A stretch of DNA of 47,287 nucleotides from an uncultured bacterium. GTDB taxonomy: Bacteria; Myxococcota_A; Bradymonadia; UBA7976; VGTA01. The position numbers and the translations under genes are program-made. The notes under the pieces were generated by a model that was given only the letters and a program-made list of their open reading frames with translations, searched no databases and was not told the DNA's origin. Of this stretch, positions 38,613 through 47,287 are shown in pieces. The DNA is taken from positions 1-47,287 of the forward strand of contig CALSSE010000022.1 of the NCBI GenBank assembly GCA_943788935.1. The letters run 5' to 3'. Positions within the stretch are counted from its first letter, which is position 1. Each line of letters opens with the position of its first letter.

Positions 38613-39504
38613 GGAGGTAGACGGAGGCTGGAGAGAACTTCTCTGGCCTTTTGTCGTTTTTGGGGCATGATTTTGCAGTAACATCGAGGTCTTAGGCGTG
38701 TTAACCAAAAATACATCGCGTACTTCTTTACCTTCAAGTTCAATGCGAGATACAGCGGATCGTAAGAACTGATGTATTTGATAAGTATCAGTATTTTGAA
38801 GAGCCGAAGGTAGCTCTTTGAGTCTCTCCGTAATGAAGCGAATCTCATCGGCATTTGGGTTAACATGATCTCGAAGATGTCTCAGACGGTTGAGCTCTGA
38901 CTCGATGTATCTCAGCTCCTTCTCCAAGCGCCCAATCTCATCATAGATCGTCTGCGGAATCTCAGTATGATCTGTGGTTCTCAGAGTAGTCATCATGATG
39001 CTCAACTCACCCCTTACTCGCTTTAGATCCTCTTCGCGCTGTTTGATCTTTTTGGGTACCCCTTCAGCCTCCTTCATTCTACGCTCATAAGTGTATTGAA
39101 TAGCCTCATCGAATATACCCTCATCATGGCAAAGCTCGAGCAGGTGAGTAAACACCGTCGTCTCGACCTCTTGCGCCTTCCAACGCTTCACCTGACACGT
39201 CGAGCCTTGGCGACGAATGCTTGTAGTATTGGTAGGTGTTGTTCCTGGCCCGCTCTACACCGAGCTCGTCGCCGCATTCAGCGCAGACAAGGTAGCCGTT
39301 CAGCACAAAATCATGATTTTTCGTTCTCGTTTGCGATCCTCGATTGGCTCTGTTAAACGCGATTCGTCTCTGAACGCGCTCAGCTAAGTCCTCTTCGATA
39401 ATCGGATCCCATACGCCCTCTACAACCTTATAGCGGTCTTTCTCTTCAAGCTCGCTTTGATCTTCATTCTTGTTCTTCTTATTGACGACCTTGGAGAAGG
39501 GGTC
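38496..39504 (-). pseudogene. Truncated, frameshifted large serine recombinase (zinc ribbon and coiled coil only)
   Basis: The remnant starts after a TGA at 39505-39507 and has no catalytic resolvase domain. It reads PFSKVV, then VEGVWDPIIEEDLAERVQ (the 'recombinase' domain), NGYLVCAECGDELG and NNTYQYYKHSS (zinc ribbon). After a frameshift it continues CQVKRWKAQEVETTVF and a long coiled coil with KEAEGVPKKIKQREEDLK. Removing one base of the GG pair at 39209-39210 joins the parts. The last 35-40 residues are antisense to the 3' end of pilZ, so the original C-terminus is probably also lost. Such recombinases move phages and genomic islands; here it marks the border between the signalling genes and the restriction-modification island. 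It cannot be catalytically active as it stands. Confidence 0.82.
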
Positions 39505-39672
39505 TCAGTAACCTATATACAAAAAAACACCCCTATTTTGTACGCCTAAAGTGTCGTTCATTTGGGGACTAAGGCAGTATGGGTGGTTTGTTGAGCGTGC
39601 TCGCTGCTCAGGAACGCTGTTGGGCGGACTTCTGAGGCAATTATTCTGTCACCACGCTTGAGAGATAGGGCT
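39505..39672. other. Short gap at the island border with possible weak terminator
   Basis: Downstream of the metalloprotease gene. An imperfect A+T-rich hairpin, TACAAAA..TTTTGTA around 39517-39542 with a run of seven A (T on the minus strand), could end transcription of the minus-strand operon. No integrase attachment repeat was identified and no tRNA gene borders it. Confidence 0.3.
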
Positions 39673-40402
39673 TCAGGTCCACTCTTCATGTGAGAGGAGC
39701 GTCGCGTTGAGCTCAGCCTTGCGCTCGCGCCACATCGGGAGGTGGGTGTCCATCAGCGAGACAAAGCGCGCGCTGTGTGTGGGCTCTAGGAGGTGCATCA
39801 TCTCATGAACGATGATGTACTCTAGGCAGGGCACAGGCTTCTTGGCGAGCTCTGAGTTGAGGCGGATGTGAGCCTTCTCGTGATTACAGCTCCCCCACTT
39901 CGTCTTCATGCGCTGAATGTAGAGCTGAGAGACGGTGACGTTCAGGCGAGCTTCCCATGCGCTGATGATCGGCTGTGCGGTCGCTCTGAGCTGATCGCGG
40001 TACCATGACTCGAGGGTCTCGCGACGCTTCTTGGTTGAGCTGTTCGGCCTGACCTGAAGCACCAACCGAGTCATCTCTTGGGTCACGTGTGGAGGCTCAT
40101 CGCGCTCGATGACCTCAAGCAGCAGACGACTCCCCCACACGTAGTGACTCTCAGCGTTAATGTAGAGCGCTTGTGAGGCTCGAGGCTGATTGATGAAGCG
40201 CTCTCGCTCAGATCTGATCCAGCTGAGCTTATTAATGACGAAGGCGCGGACCACCTCAATGTTCATCTGCTCTGGAGCGGTCACCGTCACCGCGCCCACA
40301 GGGGGGTGGACGCTGAGATGGACGTTCTTGACTCGCTTAAAAGGTGACGAGCGCTTCGATCTCAGCGACTGTGAGGTGTACGGGACTAGACGAGGCGTTC
40401 AC
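39673..40402 (-). pseudogene. YgjP-like (DUF45/M48-type) zinc metallopeptidase, frameshifted near its 5' end
   Basis: About 240 residues if repaired. The main frame contains TKWGSCNHEKAHIRLN, EYIIVHEMMHLLEPTHS and RFVSLMDTHLPMW: the HExxH zinc motif and third-ligand region of the YgjP/SprT-like family that often follows hsdR in type I operons. A GTG at 40400-40402, just after the hsdR stop, begins MNASSSPVHLTVAEIEALVT and runs into TAA. Removing one T from the TTTT at 40339-40342 (AAAA on the plus strand) fuses it to KRVKNVHLSVHPPVGAV, the expected family N-terminus. A GTG at 40299 might still give a shortened protein with the HExxH site. The role in restriction systems is not established; turnover of the restriction subunit is only a guess. 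Confidence 0.78.
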
Positions 40403-40404
40403 GA

Positions 40405-43400
40405 TCAATACTCGTCCTGTTGTTTGATGATCTCGAAGACGTTGATCGTCTTTTGCTTATCCTTGAGCACCGCGAAGATCGCGCCTTGGACTCGGCGCTC
40501 TTTGGCAGTGTTCCCGCGCCACCCATCGGGTCGACTCCCCTTAATCGCGCCGTCCACTTGAAGCGCTAATGCCTCGTTTTGGCCTAAATTATTGTAGAGC
40601 GCGCGGAGGCCTGAGGTGTTGAGGCTCTGAGGGATCGACTCATCTCTACCGCTTGTGGTCTTCTCCGCGAGCTCTGCGATCTTGTCGAGGTAGTCGCGAT
40701 AGCTGATGCGTTGCTCGCGCAGTTCCCGTAAGAGCTGATCGAGGAGCTTGGACATCTTATCGAAGTATGCAGGGTCGCTGAGTCGTGACTTGATGATCTT
40801 ACTGCGGACGTTGTTCGAGATGGTCTCGGCGACCGCCTTCTCGCTCTCCTTGATGGGCGGTGGGAGCGTCTCGACTGCTTTGTGAACCCCTAAGCGGGTG
40901 ATGAGCTCTAAGAGCGGCGTGTTGTCGAAGTTGGAGATCACCTCAGAGGCGTTGGCCTCCACGAACATATCAAGAAGCTGGCGCATGTCCGCTTCATAGG
41001 CTTTGATATCTAGGGTCTCACCGCTCGCATTTTTGATCGTGTCACGGAGGTCTGTGTAGCGCTTCTTCTCGGCTTGGATTATGTGAATCTCATCGAGTGT
41101 ATACCCCGCCTCAGCGAAGTCCCCCTCAAGGTTGCGATAAACGCGTCAGAGAGATCATCACCTGTTGATAGAGGCTCTCGCGGAGGCTCTTCTTCTGCTT
41201 CAAGCTCTGCCGCGATCTCAGTGTTTCCGCAGAAATATGCGATCTGTTGAAGTGTGCCTCCAGGCTGTTCGATGTTCTCACACAAGAGCTTGAGCTGCTC
41301 TCTGGTTCGATCAAGATCAGCTTTAAGACGCTTCAGCTTGTCTTCAAGGGTGATCGGAGCACCCGTATCGCCCTCGGTGAGCCCTCGCGAGCTCTTGGCT
41401 GTAGACCTCGATGGCGTCGTTGACCTTTGAGAACAGGTCTTTGTAGTCAACGATGTAGCCGTAAGTCTTATCTTCTCCGTCGAGGCGATTCGTGCGACAG
41501 ATCGCTTGAAAGAGCCCGTGATCTTGCATGGATTTATCGATGTACAGGTAGGTACAGCTCGGCGCGTCGAACCCTGTGAGGAGCTTATCGACCACGATGA
41601 GGAGCTTCATCTTACTCGGCTGCTCCTTGAAGAGTCGCTTGGCCTCCTCTTCGTACTCCACCCCTTGAGTGAGGTTGGGGTGATGGATGCGGTACTCATC
41701 GATCTCGCGGTAGATGCGGTTCACAAATGTGGCCTGCGTCTCGGTCTGCTCTCCTGTGTCCTCTTTGCTCACGTCATCACCCTGCGCGTTATAGGAGGTG
41801 ATGACCGCGCATTGATGCTTAAACGAGGTGCTCTGAAAGAACTCAAAGTAACGACAGGCGTCGTAGATGCTCGAGGCGACGAGCATCGCGGTGCCTCGCG
41901 CTCCGCTCAGTCGCGGCTTGAGGACGAGGTCTTGGCAGATGTCATCGACGATATACGCCATGCGCTTCTTGGAGCTGAGCACCTCCTGCATCTTGCCCCA
42001 GTGCTCGAGGAGCTTCGCGCGTTGCCAAGCGCTGAGGGTCTTGGTCTTCTGAGCGAAGTAGTCATCGACCTTTTGGTTCTGCTTGGAGGTGTTGCTCTAC
42101 GTCTCGCGCCTCGTAGATGAGGTCGAGCACGATTTGATCCTCGACTGCTTCCGCGAACTGATAGCGGTGAATGTAGCGCCCAAACACGTCCATGGTGTTC
42201 TTGCGGTCTTTTTTGAGCAGGGGCGTCCCCGTAAATCCGATAAAGACCGCGTTGGGCATGCTCGCCTTCATGATCCGATGGAGGGTTCCGCTCTGGGTGC
42301 GGTGGCACTCATCGACAAACACGAAGAGCTCACCATGCACAGGGAGCGCTTGGGTCTTGAGCGAGGCGATGTAGGTCTCTACGTCATCGACGTCTCGCTT
42401 GCCAAACTTGTGAACGAGAGAGCAGAGGAGTCGCGGGTTGGGCTGGCTGAGCTTAGCGAGCAGATCCCGTCCGCTCTTGGCGCGGTAGATCTGCTCATTG
42501 GCGCTCGTGAAGACCTGCTGGATCTGCGTGTCGAGCTCATCGCGGTCGGTGATGAGGGCGACGCGAGCGTAAGGGTTATTGGCTAAGATCCACTGCGCGA
42601 GGAGCACCATGGTGATGCTCTTCCCGCTCCCCTGCGTGTGCCAGATGATCCCGCCCTCGCGTCGGCTGATGAACTCTTGCGCGGACTTGATGGCCCATAT
42701 ATTGATGGACGCGCGGGAGCTTCTTCTGTCCGTCAAAGAGCACAAAGTCGCGGATGATCTCGATGAGCCTGTGCTTGTCGCACATCCTGAGCAGGTATTT
42801 GTCGAGCTTGAGGCGGGTGTTGTCGCCCTCGTCTTCTTTCCAGCGCAGGTAGTATTTTCTCGGGGGTGTCGATGGTTGCCATAGACGAGCCCCTCGCTGT
42901 CGCTCCCCGCGAAGCAGAGCTGTATGGTCGAGTAGAACCAACGGTTGTATTCGGGGCGCTGATTCGAGAGCGTCTGCCGTATACCCTCGCTGATCGAGAC
43001 CTTGCTGCTCTTGAGCTCGATGGTGGCGATGGCGATGCCGTTGATGTAGAGGACGAGGTCAGGGCGTCGGGTCTGCTGTCCCTTGAGCGTGACCTCCTCA
43101 GCGATGGCGAAGTGGTTGTTCTCGGGGGTCGCCCAGTCGATGTAGTGGACGTCGATGGTCTGCTCACTCGCCGAGGCTTTGTATTTGTAGGCGTATTTGA
43201 GGAGGCTGTAGATGTCTTTGTTGACGTCATAGAGGTTCTGCGTGGGCTGATACGCTCGGCTCACGAGCTCAAAGGTAGCCTTGTTGACCGCCCCCTCATC
43301 ATAGCCTCGCTCGGTGAGGTACGCCTTGAGGAGCGCCTCCTCGACGTTGCTGTTCTTGTCGCGGGTGTGCCAGTCGCCGAGGTAGTCGTACCCAAGCTCG

Positions 43401-43466
43401 TCTCGAAAGAGGGCGAGGACGCGGTCTTGGGTCTGTCGTTCTGTGGTGGTCTGCGGGAAGCGTCAT
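40405..43466 (-). pseudogene. hsdR: Type I restriction enzyme R subunit, broken by about seven single-base indels
   Basis: About 1020 codons, the length of EcoR124-type HsdR. The start ATG (43464-43466) overlaps the hsdS TGA as ATGA. Order: TTERQTQDRVLALF N-terminus; nuclease PD-(D/E)xK as RPDLVLY..IELKS; Walker A HTQGSGKS; DECHRTQSG; FTGTP; LLTGFDAP and ICRTNRLDGEDKTYGY helicase motifs; and a C-terminal helical domain ending IKQQDEY. The frame breaks at 43460 (+1), 42874-42875 (+1), 42855-42858 (+1), about 42697-42702 (+1), about 42085-42089 (+1), 41382-41384 (+1) and 41130-41131 (-1). Correcting each restores continuous family-like sequence with no in-frame stop. As written it cannot give full-length ATP-dependent DNA translocase/nuclease. 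Confidence 0.9.
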
Positions 43467-43613
43467 ACGAGTCGAATCCTCCCTGTGAGGAGCTCATGCA
43501 TCATGCCCTGTTTGAGCTGTCGGGCCTTGTCGAGCTGTTCTTGGAGCGCGTCGAGCTCATCGTCCATGTCGGTGAGGACTTGCGCGATCGCCTCTTGCTC
43601 ATCGACTTCTGGT

Positions 43614-43620
43614 GGGGGGG
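43614..43620. repeat. G7 homopolymer in second hsdS spacer, at a frame break
   Basis: Seven G on the plus strand (C7 in the gene) within the PLPP motif of the second HsdS spacer. The upstream frame runs off into PLPPTRSR and a stop, while the downstream frame gives EVDEQEAIAQ. Loss of one base here or in the next few bases would restore the frame, so the tract is either a slippage site or an error-prone call. Confidence 0.7.
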
Positions 43621-44320
43621 AGCGGTACACCTGAGTCGGCGACAAATGTCCGCAGCTTTAATATGGAGATACGGTAGATCCCACTTTGGCATTTAATGAG
43701 GCGTTGCTGAGATTTGTTGGCTCGTCCTGTCGCATCATATATAGCTTCGAGCAGATGGTGATTTTGGCCATTCACTCTGACTCGGCTCTCATACGTACTA
43801 ACGAGAATGTCACCCACTGCTAGTTTACGTATGCGCATTACTCCCAGAGTTAGCCTGATCTTGCTGTACGCGTATAGCACCTGTCGGAGTGACGATCTGT
43901 ATGTGGGCATCAATACGTCATTTATGCTGACTTTCTGGATCTCATTAGGGCCTGTAATATTCGTATGACTGAGTACACCTTGGGAAAGATCAGATGCTCT
44001 AGTCAAGGGGATGGCGCATTTGATGAGACAGTAATCAACCTTTGACGTGAATGACCTAGGTATATATCCCCAGTTGGGACTGTTCTCACTCTATGGGCAA
44101 TCCAGCTCCTTTCGCCAATCCTCCGCGATCACCCCCACCTACAGTCTGCCGTTACCCAACGCCCTCCTCCAAACCCAGGCAACCTCCGCTTCCCCGTCAA
44201 CAGCTCCTGCATCGCGCCTTGCTTGATGAGGCGCTTCTTGGCGATGACCTGCTCGATGGACTCGATGAGGGCGTCGGCGTCTGAGAGCGCCTCGGCGATC
44301 GCCTCTTGCTCGGCTTTGGT

Positions 44321-44327
44321 GGGGGGG
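44321..44327. repeat. G7 homopolymer in first hsdS spacer
   Basis: The same seven-G tract (C7 in the gene, followed by a second C5 tract) at the matching place of the first HsdS spacer, in frame here as PLPPTKAEQ. Having the tract in both spacers reflects their internal duplication and gives two places for slippage or recombination. Confidence 0.7.
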
Positions 44328-44776
44328 AGGGGGATGGGAGTTGTGTTAATGTTCTATGTTTACGGTTGAATTGTTGATCACCAGCTCATGATCTTCTAAG
44401 CTGGGACTAATATGAGTTGTGAATAGTAGTGAAGTAACATTCGAGACTATTTTATGATCTCACCTGTAGCAATACCATGCAGCATGATCATGCTGTTGAA
44501 CTATGGACCTCTTCACCAACAGTAATGCATTTCTGCTTAGATGAACTTTGAAAGTTGCCTCCTTATTCACTATATCATATGTATAAATGCTAGAGTTTTG
44601 TTATCTAATTTAAATATGACTGTCGGTCGTAATACTGAGGTATATCCAGATGTTGCAGATTGCAGTAATGGTTCTCAATTGTACTGTACAAACTTCTGTT
44701 CCCAACTCCTCCACTCCCCAATCCTCAGGGATCACCCCCACCTCAGTCATCTTGTACCCAGGCTGAACAGCGCTCA

Positions 44777-47287
44777 TCAGAAGCCCATCCTCTCTAGGTG
44801 CGAGCGCACCCGAGATTGCATGGTGGCTACCTGCGCCTCGAGCGCGGACAGGGGGACTCGTAACGCTCGACGAGCACCTTTAAGCGCTGCGCGAGCGCTT
44901 GACTCACCCGATCGACCTCAGCGTCCACCCGCTCGGACAGCACCGCCATCCACTTGTCCTCGACGACGAGGCGCTTCACCTCATCCTCGGACAGCGTGGC
45001 GTACTTCGCCTTCGCGAGCGCGTCGAGCTTCGCATCTGCCTCTTTGATCGCCTTCTTGGTGGAGGTCTGCGACTCGGACGCGGTGAGCCACGCCTTGAGC
45101 GCCTCAGCCTCATCTTGGCACTCGACGTCGCCCTTGATCTCCTTGAGCCTGCGCTTCACGTCAGCCTTGTTCATCTTCTCGAACTCAGCGAACAGCCCCT
45201 CTTCACCGCCATGCTCCTCCTCGAGCTCGCTCTGCGTCGCGCTCGCTGACTCAAGCTCCGCCTCAAGCGCAGACAGCACTTCATCCTCAGCGCTGAAGTA
45301 ACGGCGCACGATCAACTCTTTGGGGATCAGATCGCAGTACCAGCCCTTCGACACCTGCACCTCCTTACCCTTGCGCTTCGCGGTCCCGAAGATCTCCTTC
45401 ACCTCAGCCACCCAACCATCGGCGCGGAGCAGGTACACGTCGTCTTGCATCACCTCAGCCCAATAATCCATCAGGTGCTGATACACATCATAAGGATCGA
45501 GGAGCGCGGCGTCGGCATACGCGCTCAACACACCGCTCCCGAGTGTCTTGATCAGCGCTTTGGGATGACTCCCCGCGTCCTCTTCGACCGCTACAGGATC
45601 CGCAAAGAGATCACCCTGATCCCCATCGCCTGACCCGAGCTTCTTGAGCTGTCTCAAATCGGCTGTCGTGGACGTACACCACTGTGCGAATCGCGCCTTG
45701 AGGCCATCGGTGAAGCTCACAAACTCAGGGTGAGCGAAGATGGTCGCCTTCACCTCTGACTTATCGCCGCGGAGCCCAAAGTAGCCCTCGCGAACCTCAT
45801 CGAACAAGACCTCGCGCAGAGACGGACACACTACCCAATACGCCGAGAGACCATCAAGATCTGCGCCAGGGACTCCACCCAAGAGATGCCCCGCGATGTC
45901 TTGCACGTCCTCAGCCTCTTGCGCGTCGATATAGCGAGGGATGTTGAGGTTATAATCGTTCTCCTCGATCTCCTTGAGGCTCACCCGACGCGAGAAGCGG
46001 GACTCCTCAGCGCCTCGCATGAACACATCGACGATGCGGTGGATATCGCGCTCGCGGAGGCGGTTCTTATTGCCGTCTTTGATGAAGCCCTTGGAGGCGT
46101 CCATCATAAACACCTCATCGCGTGTCTCAGCGCCCTCCTTATCGAGCAAGATGATGCAGGCGGGGATGCCTGTGCCATAGAACAGGTTCGCGGGGAGACC
46201 GATGATGGCCTTAAAGAAGCCTCGCTTGAGCAGGTTTTGACGGATCGCGCCCTCTGCGCCCCCACGAAACAGCACACCATGAGGCAGGATGCATGTCCCC
46301 TTCCCTGTACTCTTGAGCGAGCGGAGGATGTGGAGGAGATAGGCGTAGTCTCCCTGCTTATCAGGAGGCGTCCCGAGCTCAAAGCGCTTAAATGGGTCTG
46401 CGTCGGGCGTCAGCCCTGTCGTCCAGCGCTTATCGCTAAAAGGAGGATTGGCGACCACAAAGTCGAAGGTCTTGAGGGAGCCATCATCGTGAATAAAGCT
46501 CGGATTCGCGAGCGTATTACCGTTACTGATCTCAGCGGTGGCCTGATTGTGCAAGATCATGTTCATGCGAGCGAGCGAAGAGGTCGCGACGTCTTTCTCT
46601 TGTCCGTAGAGCGTCACCTCCGTATGCGCCTCATCACCAACCTTCAAGAGCAGCGATCCCGATCCGCACGTGGGGTCATACACCGTCGTCGAAGATGAGG
46701 TCTCGACCTCCGAGATCCCCACGATCTTCGCCATAATTCGACTGACCTCGGCGGGCGTATAGAATTGCCCCTTGCTCTTGCCTGACTCAGTAGCGAAGTG
46801 GCGCATGAGGTACTCGTAAGCATCGCCGAGGATGTCATCGCCCTCCGCGCGATTCGAGGCGAAGTTGAGCTCAGGCTTCTCGAAGACGCCGATGAGGTTC
46901 GTGAGCCGATCGATCATCTCCTTCCCGTTACCGAGCTTCGCGTTATCATTGAAGTCTGGAGGTGAGGGGAGGTTGTTCACATCGAAGAGTGGCTTAATGA
47001 TCTCCTTGTTGATCAGATCGCCTATCTCTTTCTTGCCCTTCAGCTCTACGAAGCGCGTAAAGATCGGCTTGGCACACTCTGCATCATAGATCGCCTGTTG
47101 TGCTTCTGTGAGCTCACCTCCCTCTGCCTCTCCGTCTGGTTTAGGTGGATCAGGGATCACGATGTCTGAGAACGGATCCGCTGAGAAGCGATCGCTGACG
47201 TACTTCACGAACAGCATCACCAGGACATAGTCCTTGTATTGAGAGGCGTCCATCCCGCCACGTAGCTCATCGCAGCTCGCCCAGAGC
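44777..47287 (-). CDS. hsdM: Type I DNA N6-adenine methyltransferase subunit, partial at right edge, frameshifted at the C-terminus
   Basis: The frame enters from the right edge as LWASCDELRGGMDASQYKDYV, the usual HsdM N-terminal region, so the start lies outside the window and the ATG at 47253 is internal. It contains GQFYTPAEVSRIM, motif I DPTCGSGSLL and motif IV ANPPF, giving AdoMet binding and adenine methylation; with HsdS it protects host DNA. A long helical C-terminal part follows (about 400 residues), typical of the larger HsdM type. The frame ends at 44827 in an implausible Arg-rich tail. Adding one base to the five-C run at 44851-44855 (GGGGG on plus) gives LSALEAQVATMQSRV..LERMGF and a stop at 44777-44779 overlapping hsdS. 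The methyltransferase core is intact, so methylation could survive only if a usable HsdS exists. Confidence 0.9.

Larger units (their letters stand above)
43463..44777 (-). pseudogene. hsdS: Type I specificity subunit, fragmented
   Basis: About 438 codons, normal for HsdS, which chooses the DNA target through two target-recognition domains (TRDs). The ATG at 44775-44777 overlaps the hsdM stop (TGATG) and begins MSAVQPGYKMTEVGVIPEDW, a classic start; this frame stops at 44610-44612. TRD1 (about 44360-44610) is A+T-rich and has no clear open frame. The first conserved spacer, PLPPTKAEQEAIAEAL to LIKQGAMQELLTGKRRL, lies at about 44165-44350. TRD2 begins VGVIAEDW and continues in the frame 43599-44006. 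The second spacer, EVDEQEAIAQVL to LKQGMMHELLTGRIRLV, ends at 43463. Frame breaks fall at least near 43607-43620, between the first spacer and TRD2, and within TRD1. Confidence 0.82.

Noticed and set aside
41506..43696. Long plus-strand frames opposite hsdR (204, 167 and 276 codons)
   Set aside because: The minus strand carries unmistakable HsdR motifs in the same place; the plus frames are low-complexity Leu/Val/Asp sequence from G+C-rich antisense.
45886..46698. A 270-codon plus-strand frame opposite hsdM
   Set aside because: It is antisense to the HsdM catalytic core (DPTCGSG, NPPF) and has no recognisable domain.

Overview
The window looks like chromosomal DNA from a Myxococcota or Bradymonadota-type (former deltaproteobacterial) lineage. 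The pointers are a GCS + membrane helix + arginine tail resembling MYXO-CTERM, a myxobacterial-type PilZ protein, paired zinc-ribbon/FHA proteins, a PUFA-synthase-like megasynthase and a very large DUF11-repeat surface protein. This placement is inferred; no rRNA or tRNA gene is visible. Both ends cut through a gene, so the piece may be a contig or part of one.

Left part (1-10 kb): a frameshifted beta-propeller (esterase-like/phytase-like) gene enters from the left edge. It is followed by a lipoprotein alpha/beta-hydrolase and a stand-alone BLUF blue-light sensor. Converging on the BLUF gene from the other strand is a secreted beta-helix protein. Upstream of that, on the same minus strand, are an SDR and a 1058-residue adenylation-thiolation-reductase enzyme that probably form an operon. 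A small basic exported protein follows.

Middle (10-25 kb): one 14.4-kb minus-strand gene encodes a 4811-residue surface/outer-membrane protein with about 16 DUF11 repeats, SdrD-B-like domains, an OmpA-like peptidoglycan-binding domain and a C-terminal beta-barrel. Directly after its stop codon, in the same frame, lie five 21-bp repeats that would encode a perfect heptad coiled coil.

24.9-38.6 kb: on the plus strand are a GNAT acetyltransferase and a 7.5-kb megasynthase (two nitropropane-dioxygenase/PfaD-like regions, KS, AT, ACP, KR). A convergent adenosine deaminase follows, then a probable signalling operon of two zinc-ribbon/FHA proteins and a coiled-coil PilZ protein.

38.5-47.3 kb: a visibly more G+C-rich minus-strand island. 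From promoter to distal end it reads hsdM - hsdS - hsdR - YgjP-like metalloprotease, overlapped by one or a few bases as in type I restriction-modification operons, and then a truncated large serine recombinase abutting the pilZ gene. Nearly every gene here carries single-base frameshifts, mostly +1 at short homopolymers. This could be genuine decay of a transferred island or residual sequencing error near a contig end; the only other frameshift in the window lies near its opposite end. Minisatellite repeats whose unit is a multiple of 3 occur inside or beside several genes.
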